Source of the DNA: Planctomycetaceae bacterium
GTDB lineage: Bacteria > Planctomycetota > Planctomycetia > Pirellulales > Pirellulaceae
Length of the DNA stretch: 52,362 nucleotides
Direction of reading: 5' to 3'
NCBI GenBank assembly: GCA_947463915.1
Contig: CANHVO010000008.1
Location: forward strand, 1-52,362
A model generated the notes under the pieces. That model was not told the origin of the DNA. It did no database searches and saw only the letters and a list, made by a program, of their open reading frames with translations. This document shows positions 31,038-40,725 of this stretch, in pieces. Position 1 is the stretch's first letter; each line of letters starts with the position of its first letter. Position numbers and translations under genes: made by a program.

Positions 31038-32645
31038 GTGACGCGTTCTCGCATCGGACCATTGGCTTTAGAATCACCGCTCGGCGAACGCGGCTCGAAT
31101 GTGTTTCGGGCTGTGCATATGCAACAACGGGCACAAGTCGTAGTGCGAGTGTTTTCTATTCCGTTGGGGATGACGCCAGAATCCAAACAGGAGTTCGCGG
31201 ACCAACTTGAAAGCCTCAAAGCGCTTCGCCATCGAGGCATCATTCGATGTTATGGTGGCGGGTTTGACGCCAAGGATGCGTATTTGGTTTATGAGTTGAT
31301 GCAAGGTGAGTCTTTGGCCTCGGCATTGAAACGCCGCGAGCGATTTCCTTGGGAGTCGGTACTCGACTATGGCCTGCAACTATGCGAAGCGTTGCATTAT
31401 GCTCATGAAGCGGGCTGGATACATGGACGAATTCGTTTGGACAAGATTCTGGTTTCCGACGATGCAAACACCGTCAAGATCAGCGACTTTCGTCGCGGGC
31501 CCGGAGCTCCGCCACCTTTGACCCTGGAACAACTACCCTATTCGGCACCTGAAGTGCTCGGCAGTCAAGCCAATTTCAATGCAGCTACGGACTTGTATAG
31601 CGTTGGAGCTGTCCTCTATCATGCCATCACAGGTATGCCTCCGTTTGCTGGTGAAACTCCGATCTTGGTCAAGCAAGCCATTGTGGGATCATCGGTTCCG
31701 CCAGTGGCATCGATTGTATTCGATTGCCCTGTTTGGTTAAGCGCCATTGTCGAGCAACTGCTGCATAAGGATCCACTTCGCCGGCCGTTCACTGCAGCCG
31801 CGACGGCAATGGCGCTTCGTGAAGCCCAGCGACGTGCCACCGAGGGAATGGGGGTTGCCGAGCATGCGGTTTCTGGTTTCAGCGCTTTGCAACTCAATAC
31901 CAATCGAGCCGAAGCGGAAGTTGCGTTAGGGAGAAAGAAAAAAAAGAAGCGGCGATTGGACGCCGAAGACGAATATGACAAACCCGGATTTTTTGAGCGG
32001 CCAGTCGTATTGTTGAGTTTGCTGGTGGCTGCAATTTGTCTCATTACATTTCTCGTTTGGCCAGCTGGTGAAAAAACACTTCTTGCCCGTGCGAAGAAAT
32101 TGATGGAGAGCGAAGATGTGAGCTCGCACAATGAGGCTCGGGACAAATACTTGTTCCAAATCCTTGAGCGATTCCCTGAAAGCAACAGCGCGGCGTGGGC
32201 AGAGGAGCAATTGCAATCCATTGAAATGGAGAATGCAGAAGCTCGAATACAAAGCAATCGGCGCTTTGGTAGGGAACCTTCGACGGAAGGAGAGCGCAAG
32301 TACACTGAAGCCAATCGATTTGAGCAGTTCGGAGACCGCGTCACTGCCTTAGAAAAATACAAGGGGATTGTGAACTTGCTCAAGAGCGAGGAAAAAGAGC
32401 GCCCCTACGTCAACTTGGCCAGAAGGCAAATCGCAAAAATTGAGACGCAGCCACTGAATAGTACTGAAGAATTGCGAAGATTCTTGTTCGAGAAATTGGA
32501 GCTAGCTGAGAAAATGTACGAAAAAGGGGACTCGATTGGCGCCAAACAAATTTGGGATGGTATCGTCAATCTATACAATGGGAACAAGGAAATGCAGCCC
32601 GTTGTCGAAAGAGCACAAGCGAGGCTCGACAAGATCAAAGGATAG
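31038..32645 (+). CDS. Membrane-anchored serine/threonine-kinase-like protein, probable pseudokinase
   Basis: Protein of 535 aa. Residues 5-265 have the Hanks-type kinase fold (YLVYELMQGESLASAL, SAPEVLGSQANFNAATDLYS, GAVLYHAITGMPPFAGETP). Catalytic motifs are lost: the ATP-anchoring Lys is Arg37 (VVVRVF), HRDLKPxN reads HGRIRLDK (129-136), and DFG reads DFR (150-152). A basic run KKKKKRR (about 302) precedes a transmembrane helix (about 322-342). The C-terminal half is helical and TPR-like, probably outside the inner membrane. The start is GTG at 31038, with AGGAG nine bases upstream overlapping the previous stop. It probably binds proteins or nucleotide without phosphotransfer. Confidence 0.85.
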   Translation: MTRSRIGPLALESPLGERGSNVFRAVHMQQRAQVVVRVFSIPLGMTPESKQEFADQLESLKALRHRGIIRCYGGGFDAKDAYLVYELMQGESLASALKRRERFPWESVLDYGLQLCEALHYAHEAGWIHGRIRLDKILVSDDANTVKISDFRRGPGAPPPLTLEQLPYSAPEVLGSQANFNAATDLYSVGAVLYHAITGMPPFAGETPILVKQAIVGSSVPPVASIVFDCPVWLSAIVEQLLHKDPLRRPFTAAATAMALREAQRRATEGMGVAEHAVSGFSALQLNTNRAEAEVALGRKKKKKRRLDAEDEYDKPGFFERPVVLLSLLVAAICLITFLVWPAGEKTLLARAKKLMESEDVSSHNEARDKYLFQILERFPESNSAAWAEEQLQSIEMENAEARIQSNRRFGREPSTEGERKYTEANRFEQFGDRVTALEKYKGIVNLLKSEEKERPYVNLARRQIAKIETQPLNSTEELRRFLFEKLELAEKMYEKGDSIGAKQIWDGIVNLYNGNKEMQPVVERAQARLDKIKG

Positions 32646-32708
32646 TGTGACACAGCTATCAAAGCCGTGATTCACACAATTGCTCTAGGAAGAAAAATAC
32701 ATACAGCG

Positions 32709-35300
32709 ATGACTCGATTTTTTCATTTCTTCTCCATAACACTCGTTTTGATCGCCGGTGTGTGCTTACCAGGTTGCGATCGAGCGGCTACCAAAACCAA
32801 GTTGGAAGCCGGAAGCAAAGAACCTCAATCCGACAAGAAGCCTGAGCCCGCTGCCGTTGAGGATTCTAGCATTGCGGCTAAATCGTTGCTGGAAGCCTTC
32901 ATGGCTAAATACAAAAAACTCAAAAGCTATGAGGACCTCGGAGTCTTGACGATTCGGCTACCAACCTTGGATGGCCTGAAAGTCATTACGGAACCCATGC
33001 GGATCGCTTATGAGGCACCGAATAGACTTGCTATTCAGGCGAGAGCTCTTCAAGCGATGTGGTCCGATGGCGATGGAGGAACTTGGCAAGCCATGGTTGG
33101 AGCTGAGGACTTCAAACCATTCGGGAAACAACGGATGGTAAGACCACTGCCTTTAGCGATCGATCTAACTTGGTTGGTCGTTGACAACTTGGGAGCGATT
33201 CTGAATGATCCCGCGCTTGGTTCGCCGATTCAATTGCAATTGTTGCTCCACGAAAAGTCACTTGAATATTTGCTCGTTCCGGAAGCCAAGCTATCGATGC
33301 TTGAGTCGAAGGAATTCGACTCGGTAAAATGCGAGCGAGTTCAAGTGGTCCTCGCGGACCAGAAATGGGTCTTTTGGATCGACGCGGACAAATTGCTTCG
33401 CAAATGCGAATGGCCAAGCCAAGCCATCGTCGCGTTGCTTCCTGGTTTACCCGCGGACTTCGATACGAAGTCTTCGGAAGTGTCGATCGATTTTACCAAA
33501 GTGAAAACCAACGGGAGTATCGATTGGTCCGTATGGCAACTGCCCAAGGAACCAGATGCACTTCTGGTACGGCGTTGGATCGATGCGCCTCCACCCAAAT
33601 CATCACCGATTGTTGGGGAAAGACTCAATCAGTTCGACTTGATTGGAGCTGATGGTGTGCGCATTCTCGATTCGGCGCAGCGCGCCAAGCCCATTACGGT
33701 AATGTTTTGGATTACCAACGATGACATGGGTGAGAAGTTGGTGAAGTATGCGTTTGAGGTCCAAAGCAAGCTTCGCGAGAAAGGACTTACCAAAGCGGAG
33801 ATCTTTCTCGTCTCCCAAGGTAATGGAAAGGAAATGCAAGCAGCGCTTGCCAAATGGAATTGCACTTTGCCGCTCGCGATTGACACCAAGAACATGACCC
33901 GTGACTTGTTTGGCATTCAACGTCAGCCAGCCGTTGTCATTATTGACAAAGATGTTCGCGTTCAGCATTTTAGCGACGTCGATTTGCGGTTTATTCCCGA
34001 GATCGTAGAAGAACTGCAAAGAGGCGTGGATATTGCTTTAAGAAAAAAGCAGCTGGAGTTGGACAATGAGGCCAGATTCAATTCGAGATTGCACAGAGCC
34101 ATCATCGATAAATCGCAAACGGAAAAACTAGACCCAATTTCTAGTTTCCCGTTCAGCAATCATCAAATCAAGGGCAGCTGGAAAGTCTCATTTGAGAACT
34201 CGATTATTGCGGCAAGCGCTGAGCACTATTACCCACAATCCGGGCTTGCTGTGGACGGCTCGCAGCTTTTTACAGAATCTGCTAGTAAGCATCGGGTGAT
34301 GACCGTTCTCGATGACTCGGGGCGAGTCTATTCGGTCGACAACAAGGGCAATAAGGACTTGATTGCGAACATCCCGACGGAACAAGCAGTCAACCCAAAG
34401 CGAATCCACGTTCTACCTGATCCTTGGCTTCATCGTTGGATTGCGATTGTGCCAGAAGGATTGCCTCGTTACTGGTTGATTGATTCTGCAGCAAGTACCG
34501 AAAGCGGTCCGCTCGATGCGACGCAGTTTGATTTTGAGAATCAAGACGAGTCGCCTGTTGCATTCACATGGGCAGTACGAGATGGTGACCCTGTTTTGGT
34601 AATCGCGACCAATGCGGCCAAATTGGATGTGCAGACCCCAACGGATAAGAAACGGTTTAGCTACGCAGCCGAGTCGGTTGTTTCTATCGCACCGACCATC
34701 AATGATCGTGGGGAAACGTACTCATGGAACTTGATCAAGGCAAATGGAGATATTGAGGAACTCGAGTTTCTTAGGTCGAAGACGAGTGCCGGCACCGAAC
34801 CCAATGGCTCGCAGCTCAAAAAGCTAAGCATTGCTCCACAACCCGGTGCATGGGAATGGGGAAGGAATGGAAACCAAAGTGTCATGCTAGGGATGTCTCA
34901 GTTGCCAAGCGGTGAAACCGGTTCCGTTCTTCAGACTCGTTTTTTTGAATCGAGGTTGCGGCATCCGTTGTCGGTTCGACCTGAGCAATGCCGCATTCTA
35001 TCTTCTGCAACGCTCAAGGATGGATCGTTTTATTGGCTTTCAACCGGGCCCAATCGGGTTTTGCACATACAAGCTGCAGACGGAATGTCCGGCGACCAAA
35101 TGTCGTTGGGCACACGCATCTTTGCGGCTGGGCTGTTCCCGGATGGAGAAAACTTGCAGACGGTTCTTGCGGTAGAAAGAGAAGTCAACTGCTGGTCCGT
35201 AACGATTCCTCGACTTCCAGCGAATATCCCAACGTCTGAGGCTAAACCTGAGGCTCCCGCCAAAGAGGCTGTAAGCGCTTCGGAGCGACCTAGTGCGTAA
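32709..35300 (+). CDS. Lipoprotein with LolA-like and thioredoxin-like regions
   Basis: Predicted lipoprotein of 863 aa. The ATG at 32709 gives a signal peptide with lipobox CLPGC (Cys23); a GTG at 32667 is possible. Residues about 55-270 resemble a LolA/DUF2092-type beta-barrel (LLEAFMAKYKKLKSYEDLGV, IAYEAPNRLAI). About 290-470 resemble an AhpC/TlpA thioredoxin fold (LNQFDLIGADG, FGIQRQPAVVIIDKD), but the CxxC position reads FWITNDDMG, so no thiol chemistry is expected. The C-terminal 400 residues look like a beta-propeller with no identified family. It is third in the operon and overlaps the next gene by 8 bp. Confidence 0.75.
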   Translation: MTRFFHFFSITLVLIAGVCLPGCDRAATKTKLEAGSKEPQSDKKPEPAAVEDSSIAAKSLLEAFMAKYKKLKSYEDLGVLTIRLPTLDGLKVITEPMRIAYEAPNRLAIQARALQAMWSDGDGGTWQAMVGAEDFKPFGKQRMVRPLPLAIDLTWLVVDNLGAILNDPALGSPIQLQLLLHEKSLEYLLVPEAKLSMLESKEFDSVKCERVQVVLADQKWVFWIDADKLLRKCEWPSQAIVALLPGLPADFDTKSSEVSIDFTKVKTNGSIDWSVWQLPKEPDALLVRRWIDAPPPKSSPIVGERLNQFDLIGADGVRILDSAQRAKPITVMFWITNDDMGEKLVKYAFEVQSKLREKGLTKAEIFLVSQGNGKEMQAALAKWNCTLPLAIDTKNMTRDLFGIQRQPAVVIIDKDVRVQHFSDVDLRFIPEIVEELQRGVDIALRKKQLELDNEARFNSRLHRAIIDKSQTEKLDPISSFPFSNHQIKGSWKVSFENSIIAASAEHYYPQSGLAVDGSQLFTESASKHRVMTVLDDSGRVYSVDNKGNKDLIANIPTEQAVNPKRIHVLPDPWLHRWIAIVPEGLPRYWLIDSAASTESGPLDATQFDFENQDESPVAFTWAVRDGDPVLVIATNAAKLDVQTPTDKKRFSYAAESVVSIAPTINDRGETYSWNLIKANGDIEELEFLRSKTSAGTEPNGSQLKKLSIAPQPGAWEWGRNGNQSVMLGMSQLPSGETGSVLQTRFFESRLRHPLSVRPEQCRILSSATLKDGSFYWLSTGPNRVLHIQAADGMSGDQMSLGTRIFAAGLFPDGENLQTVLAVEREVNCWSVTIPRLPANIPTSEAKPEAPAKEAVSASERPSA

Positions 35301-37224
35301 TCGAATGGGGCGAGCACTTTCGTGGCTGGTTTTGTGGTTTCTGCATGTCTTGGGAAACACGAATTCGGTCGTCGGATTCAATCCGCTGCAGGAATCTAAT
35401 GAGAAAGGCTTCCAAACAGCAGCCTCGACGGAACCATCCTCATTGGAACGCCAAATTGCACTGAGGTCGCTTGAAGAAATTGTGACACGGGCATCCAAAA
35501 TGTCCGCAGCGACTTCGGACACCCAATTTGCCGAGACGCTAGGTTCGCTTCGTCTATTGTTGGATCTTGAACCCAAGGGACGCCATCGATACGTTTTGCC
35601 AAGAGCATCAAGCGCTTCGAAGCTTAATTCTGACCGCTTGAAAAAGGTGCTGGATTCCGAATCGACTGGCCTCAAGTTAGCGATCGAGGCGCTCCGCAAG
35701 TCTGTCGAAAAAGAAATTGAAACGGCTGACTCGGAGCAAAACTGGGAGTTAGGTTATCGATTGCGATGGCGGCTGGCTGGCCTTAACGCGATCTTGCCTA
35801 ACGCGAGCGATGCAAAACGCGTTCGCAATGAACCTTGGTCGCATGCGAAAGCCCTGGACACGACGCCAGACGGAAGAAAGGCCTTTGCGAATCATCCCAA
35901 GACGCGTTGGCCTGCGAATTCCTACACGGTCATGACGACGCCTCATTTTGAAATAGCCTCGCAATCCGATACGAAGTCGACAGTTGAGGTTGCCAGCTTG
36001 AGTGAGCAAGCGTTTGCGGTTTGGAAGCAGGTTTTCTATTCCGCGTGGGCCAATAAACAAACAGTTGCACCTGAGTATGCTGAGCCGGTCGATCATAAAT
36101 TCTCGGTGGTGTTGTTTCGTGATCGCGAGTCGTACACCAAGGCTCTAAGGTCGATTGCGGACATTGCTATTTCGACAGGCTACTATGATCCGAGCGAAAA
36201 GGTAGCGTTCTTTTATTGGGATGGAGCCAAAACGCCAAGCACGCTTGTCCATGAATTGACCCACCAATTCTTTTATGAAGCGAGTGCCAATCCTGTGGCC
36301 TTGGATGCCAATCGCGGGAAGGGTTTTTGGGTCGTCGAGGGGGTCGCGTTGTACATGGAATCGTTGTCCACGCGAGGTTGCGGCGGTAGTTTGGTCGTGG
36401 ACCTTGGCGGATGGGACGCACCTCGATTGCAAGCTGGCCGATACCGTCGACTTCACGACAAATATTGGGTCCCCTGGGAGGAATTCCATTGGGCGGACGG
36501 AACGCGTTTTCGTGCCGAGGAGGACATCCGTGCTTGGTACAGCCAAGCGACCGGGCTAGCTCATCTGTGGTTGGACGGTTCGGTAGAGAAACGCGTTGCC
36601 TTTGCCGCTTATGTCGAAAGCGTGTATGCAAATCAGGCGTCAACTGCATTGCTGGGTGATTGGGACGACGACAAGGCTATGCGAGATGCTTACGATCGTT
36701 ATTTGATTAGCGGTTCGTCCGTGATGGCTTCTCGGCCGTTTTTTGCGAATCGTCGCGAGGCCGTCCTTTGCCGAACGAAACTTTCAGCCAAGGAGCTCCT
36801 GGAGTGGCCTGTTGAGTTCCGAACGACCCCATGGTTGGATCTCTCGTTTAGTCAGATCGATGATCTTCTTTTTACGGAAATGGAAAAACTGCCTCCACCT
36901 TGGAATGTTCAGCGTTTGAATTTGGAGTCAACCAAGGTCACCGACGCATCGTTGCCAGCGATCGCTGGGATGAAGAATTTGGCAGATTTGGATTTGTCGA
37001 ATTGTGACGTTTCGGATGAAGGTATCAAAGCGTTGAGCGGGCACAAGTCGCTCAAAACCATATGGTTGAACGAGTGCAAGGTGACGGACGCTTCGATGGC
37101 CGTTCTTTCAACGATTCCACAATTGGAATCGGTGCACTTGTCCAAAACAGCGGTAACGCCTGCAGGTTGGCGTCAATTGTTGTCGACGAAGCCACGATTG
37201 AAAAGCAAATCAACGGCACCGTGA
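35293..37224 (+). CDS. Exported DUF1570 metalloprotease-like protein with C-terminal leucine-rich repeats
   Basis: Protein of 643 aa from the GTG at 35293, with GGAG seven bases upstream; ATG at 35305 is an alternative. A signal peptide covers about 28 residues. The zinc site is LVHELTHQFFYEAS (His320, Glu321, His324) with downstream WVVEGVALYMES (Glu349) as the likely third ligand, a gluzincin pattern. Residues about 530-640 are leucine-rich repeats of the TxVTDASLPAIAGMKNL type, about four units, usually protein-binding. It overlaps the lipoprotein gene by 8 bp, so translation is probably coupled. Fourth and last gene of the operon. Substrate unknown. Confidence 0.85.
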   Translation: MRNRMGRALSWLVLWFLHVLGNTNSVVGFNPLQESNEKGFQTAASTEPSSLERQIALRSLEEIVTRASKMSAATSDTQFAETLGSLRLLLDLEPKGRHRYVLPRASSASKLNSDRLKKVLDSESTGLKLAIEALRKSVEKEIETADSEQNWELGYRLRWRLAGLNAILPNASDAKRVRNEPWSHAKALDTTPDGRKAFANHPKTRWPANSYTVMTTPHFEIASQSDTKSTVEVASLSEQAFAVWKQVFYSAWANKQTVAPEYAEPVDHKFSVVLFRDRESYTKALRSIADIAISTGYYDPSEKVAFFYWDGAKTPSTLVHELTHQFFYEASANPVALDANRGKGFWVVEGVALYMESLSTRGCGGSLVVDLGGWDAPRLQAGRYRRLHDKYWVPWEEFHWADGTRFRAEEDIRAWYSQATGLAHLWLDGSVEKRVAFAAYVESVYANQASTALLGDWDDDKAMRDAYDRYLISGSSVMASRPFFANRREAVLCRTKLSAKELLEWPVEFRTTPWLDLSFSQIDDLLFTEMEKLPPPWNVQRLNLESTKVTDASLPAIAGMKNLADLDLSNCDVSDEGIKALSGHKSLKTIWLNECKVTDASMAVLSTIPQLESVHLSKTAVTPAGWRQLLSTKPRLKSKSTAP

Positions 37225-37341
37225 GGGAAATCGTAATTCTGCCAGTTCGCAATTTGACTAAAGTCGGGGCTTTTTCTCCCGCTTCAAGGTCACACCCGGC
37301 AGGTGAGACCCACTTATTGCAAAGCATCGAGCCATAGCGTG

Positions 37342-38784
37342 TTATACAACGTCAGGCACGATAAACGGTGCGCGGTACTCGCGTCTCAGGAACTTGTTCG
37401 CTTGTTCCGAATCGCTACCGACGAATTTTTCCGTCTTTTGGTCAATGGTCAGCATCGGGCCAATCTTGAGGTCAGCATTTTCCATCGTCAAGGAATAGGC
37501 TCCCATCAGTTGCTTCATCTCATCGACCAGGGATGTCCATTCTTTGACATCGACTTTGGCTGCCGCGTCCATGGAGAACGCATTGCCCGTCCTATAGGCT
37601 ATGTTTGCCAAATTGCACCAGCCCGTCGAATCGTGTCCGACCTGAACGTCGGTGTTGAGGATCGACCGGTCTCGCTTGCGGACTGCTTCTAAGAAATTCT
37701 TTTGATGCAAAGTTCCGCCGCTGTTGCCCGAGAACTTCTTGATCAGTTTTCCGTCCTTGTCGTATGCAGCCCCACTTCCTCTTTGGCCTTCGAATCGCCC
37801 TCCTTCGCAATAGGCGATGTAGCCGCTGCCGGGACCAGGGCACTTCGGCGATTTGTTGCTGTCCGGTGAAGCAGGCAAATTGGTCAAGCCAATTACAACT
37901 GGAATTGAGCCGGTATCGAAGTAAACGAAATGAACGTTCGGTGTTTCGCCGCCATCTTTCCAAACAACGCGACCGCCGCCGCCAAAGATTCGTTTCGGCA
38001 AAGAGACTTTGTCGAGGAAGACGTTGTTGCGAAGATCGTCCAACACGTGAACGCCCCAATTCCCCATTTCACCGGAGCCCGTATTCCAGTCCCAATGCCA
38101 ATCGTAATGCAGATTGTTTCTGAAAAGCGGCTTCTCTTGAGCCGGGCCAAGCCAAAGGTTGTAATCGACATTCGAATCGATCGATAAGGGGGTCGATCGC
38201 AAACCAATCGAATCGCGAACGCCGTAGCGATTCACGCGAGCCGAGAGGATACTGCCAATCGCTTTGTCTTCATGCAAAAACTTCTTGATCTCGGCTTGCA
38301 TTGGATCGGATCGCTGTTGAGTTCCGACTTGGCAAATGCGATTGTACTTGCGAGCGGCGGCGATGGTTTGCTGCCCTTCCCATTGGCTGTGCGAAAGGGG
38401 TTTTTCCACGTAGACATCTTTGCCAGCTTGCATCGCCCATATGGCAGCTAAGCAATGCCAATGATTGCACGCTGCGATCACGACGGCGTCTATCTCCTTG
38501 TCGTCGAACATGGCACGAAGGTCTTTGAAGCCTTTTGCGTCCGGCCCAAACTTCTTGCTCGAATCCACTTTGCGAGTATCTGGATCGCATAGGCCAGCGA
38601 TTTTCACCCCATCCAATTTTGAAAAAACGCCAAGATGTTCGTTAGCGCGTCCGCCGCAACCAACAAAACCCAAACGGATCTCGTCATTGGAAAGCGAAAA
38701 CCCTTTCGTTGGCTTGGATAAAGTCGCAATGGCGGTTGTGGCTGCAGCGGCCTTGACGAAGCTTCTACGTGTGATTGGTTTCAT
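37342..38784 (-). CDS. Tat-exported Gfo/Idh/MocA family oxidoreductase
   Basis: NAD(P)-dependent sugar or polyol oxidoreductase, 480 aa. The N-terminus is a twin-arginine signal (ITRRSFVKAAAATTAIATL). The Rossmann motif is LGFVGCGGRANEH and the family EKP motif is YVEKPLSHS (127-129, Lys128). The GDxxxH-type C-terminal domain includes WDWNTGSGEMGNWGVHVLDD. Secreted Gfo/Idh/MocA enzymes are numerous in planctomycetes and often carry bound cofactor. It converges on the DUF1570 gene. The 117-bp gap shows no clear terminator. No sugar-utilisation genes are adjacent to indicate a substrate. Confidence 0.93.
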   Translation of the reverse strand: MKPITRRSFVKAAAATTAIATLSKPTKGFSLSNDEIRLGFVGCGGRANEHLGVFSKLDGVKIAGLCDPDTRKVDSSKKFGPDAKGFKDLRAMFDDKEIDAVVIAACNHWHCLAAIWAMQAGKDVYVEKPLSHSQWEGQQTIAAARKYNRICQVGTQQRSDPMQAEIKKFLHEDKAIGSILSARVNRYGVRDSIGLRSTPLSIDSNVDYNLWLGPAQEKPLFRNNLHYDWHWDWNTGSGEMGNWGVHVLDDLRNNVFLDKVSLPKRIFGGGGRVVWKDGGETPNVHFVYFDTGSIPVVIGLTNLPASPDSNKSPKCPGPGSGYIAYCEGGRFEGQRGSGAAYDKDGKLIKKFSGNSGGTLHQKNFLEAVRKRDRSILNTDVQVGHDSTGWCNLANIAYRTGNAFSMDAAAKVDVKEWTSLVDEMKQLMGAYSLTMENADLKIGPMLTIDQKTEKFVGSDSEQANKFLRREYRAPFIVPDVV

Positions 38785-38980
38785 TGTTTTGTTTTGGCTA
38801 GGTGAAGTAGTGTGGGGGTTTTAAGGAGGGAAGTCTAGCTAAGGCAGCATTGACGGTGTTATAGATCGCCACTAAATCTTACCCAAGGGATTGTCAATGC
38901 TCAATCAATTGCTGGGAAAGTTCTGCAGCGACTTATCTCTATTGACGCGACAATTGCCTATCTCCTAAAAATTGCCCATC

Positions 38981-40081
38981 ATGAAAGTAGCGTTTTTACT
39001 TCCAACTTGGTTGGGCGACACCTGTATGTCGACCCCCACAATCAGGGCGATTCGGCAAGGGATGCCAGAAATCGAAGAGCTTTGCGTGGTTGGGCGGTAT
39101 GCGCCAGTCGCGGTCCTCGAGGGGGCTCCTTGGGTAGATTCGACTTTGGTCTATAAGCCGAGATCCAACAGCCCAAAGACGTTGTCTCGTCGCGGGTTGG
39201 TTGCGGAGCTCAAGAGTCGCCGGTTTGACATGATTGTGTTGCTGCCGAATTCTCTTTCCGCGGGGCTCATCGGTTACTTGTCCGGTGCAAAGCGGCGCGT
39301 TGGATTTGCCAAAGACGGTAGAGCTTTGCTCTTAACCGATCCGATACCGATGCGCGACCAAAAGGTAGACCACCGCAAAGAACCAGCCATTGATTACTAT
39401 CTGAACATTGCAAAGCATTTGGGCTGTGAAGCGAGTGATCGCCGCATGCAATTGTTTGTATCCGAAAAAGAACGTGACCTAGCTCGCGATCTTTATTCCA
39501 AATTTCAATTCGAGTGGGATCGCGAAACGATCCTATTCAATACATCCTCAGCGGCGGCCTCCTCAAAATTGTGGCCTGTGGGGCACGCGAGTCGCGCCGC
39601 CAAAGAGCTTGCGACCAAGCACGAAGTCCAGGTCGTTGTGCACTGTGGGCCAGCCGATAGGGAGCGAGCTAACGCAATTGCATTTGGAGCGGATCACCCG
39701 CTCGTCAAGAGTATGGGGCAGGAGGAAGACATTCCGATCAGCCTCAGCAAAGCCATCATCGAGCAGGCAAGTGTGGTTGTTTCGACAGACAGTGGGCCGC
39801 GACATGTGGCAGTCGCCTTGAACAAAAAGGTGGTTAGCCTTTTCGGTTCAATGGATCCTGAAATCACAAGAACCTACAATCGCCCGGAAACGATCTTGAG
39901 TGTGCCGATGGCTTGCCAGCCCTGCTGCAAAGAAACGTGCCCGTTGGTTCACACGAATTGCATGCATGCTCTCACCTATCCGATGGTGGTCAATGCGGTC
40001 TTGGAGCAGTTGGGGATTTCAAGTGCGAGGCGTAGTTTGCCAATTTTGAGGTCGGCTGCCCTTGCTAGAAGCGCAGCGTAA
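38981..40081 (+). CDS. waaF: Glycosyltransferase family 9, heptosyltransferase II-like
   Basis: Enzyme that adds heptose or a related sugar to the lipopolysaccharide core, 366 aa from the ATG at 38981 (in-frame TTG at 38972 rejected). The GT9 features are [52 protein letters not shown] and [20 protein letters not shown]. The C-terminal Cys cluster [17 protein letters not shown] is typical of waaF-like proteins. The exact sugar is inferred only from family. It is followed by apt and a membrane protease on the same strand, 98 bp and 15 bp apart. Confidence 0.85.
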   Translation: MKVAFLLPTWLGDTCMSTPTIRAIRQGMPEIEELCVVGRYAPVAVLEGAPWVDSTLVYKPRSNSPKTLSRRGLVAELKSRRFDMIVLLPNSLSAGLIGYLSGAKRRVGFAKDGRALLLTDPIPMRDQKVDHRKEPAIDYYLNIAKHLGCEASDRRMQLFVSEKERDLARDLYSKFQFEWDRETILFNTSSAAASSKLWPVGHASRAAKELATKHEVQVVVHCGPADRERANAIAFGADHPLVKSMGQEEDIPISLSKAIIEQASVVVSTDSGPRHVAVALNKKVVSLFGSMDPEITRTYNRPETILSVPMACQPCCKETCPLVHTNCMHALTYPMVVNAVLEQLGISSARRSLPILRSAALARSAA

Positions 40082-40179
40082 TTGCTGCTATAATCTGGCC
40101 GACGCCGATTTGGCGTGTTTCCATTAGCCACAGTACAAACAACGAACCTTGTACGCTTGCGACCGAGAGTCCAGACGAT

Positions 40180-40710
40180 ATGCAACGCAATCCTTCTTTG
40201 GATTTGACCAAATTCATTCGAGACATCCCTGATTTTCCTAAGCCTGGGATTTTGTTTCGCGACATCACGCCACTTCTTGGGAGCACTGACGCGTTTCGCG
40301 AGACGATCGCCCGAATGGCCGACCCGTTTCGCGGTCAAAAAATTGACAGCCTTGTTGCCGCTGAAGCTCGCGGATTTATTTTTGCCGCCCCGCTAGCGAT
40401 CGAGCTCGGTGCGGCTTTTGTGCCGGTTCGCAAGCCGGGCAAACTGCCGCACGAAAAGCATTCATTTAGCTATGATCTCGAATATGGCAGCGATACGTTG
40501 GAAATGCACAAGGACGGAGTTTCCGTGGGGCAGCGAGTTTTGGTTGTGGATGACTTGTTGGCTACGGGTGGAACGGTCGAGGCCTGCTGCAAGTTGCTTT
40601 CGAATATCCAAGTTGAAATCGTTGGCTGCCTGTTTTGCATCGAGTTGAGCGGCCTCAATGGACGCTCGCGGCTTGCACCGCATCAAGTCGTCAGTTTGCT
40701 AACCTATTAA
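40180..40710 (+). CDS. apt: Adenine phosphoribosyltransferase
   Basis: Purine salvage enzyme converting adenine and PRPP to AMP, 176 aa. The PRPP-binding motif is [20 protein letters not shown]. Other family motifs are [33 protein letters not shown] and [14 protein letters not shown]. Length is normal. ATG at 40180. It is followed 15 bp later by a site-2 protease gene, so the two are probably co-transcribed. No functional link between them is evident. Confidence 0.96.
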   Translation: MQRNPSLDLTKFIRDIPDFPKPGILFRDITPLLGSTDAFRETIARMADPFRGQKIDSLVAAEARGFIFAAPLAIELGAAFVPVRKPGKLPHEKHSFSYDLEYGSDTLEMHKDGVSVGQRVLVVDDLLATGGTVEACCKLLSNIQVEIVGCLFCIELSGLNGRSRLAPHQVVSLLTY

Positions 40711-40725
40711 AGCTTGTTGAGATAT

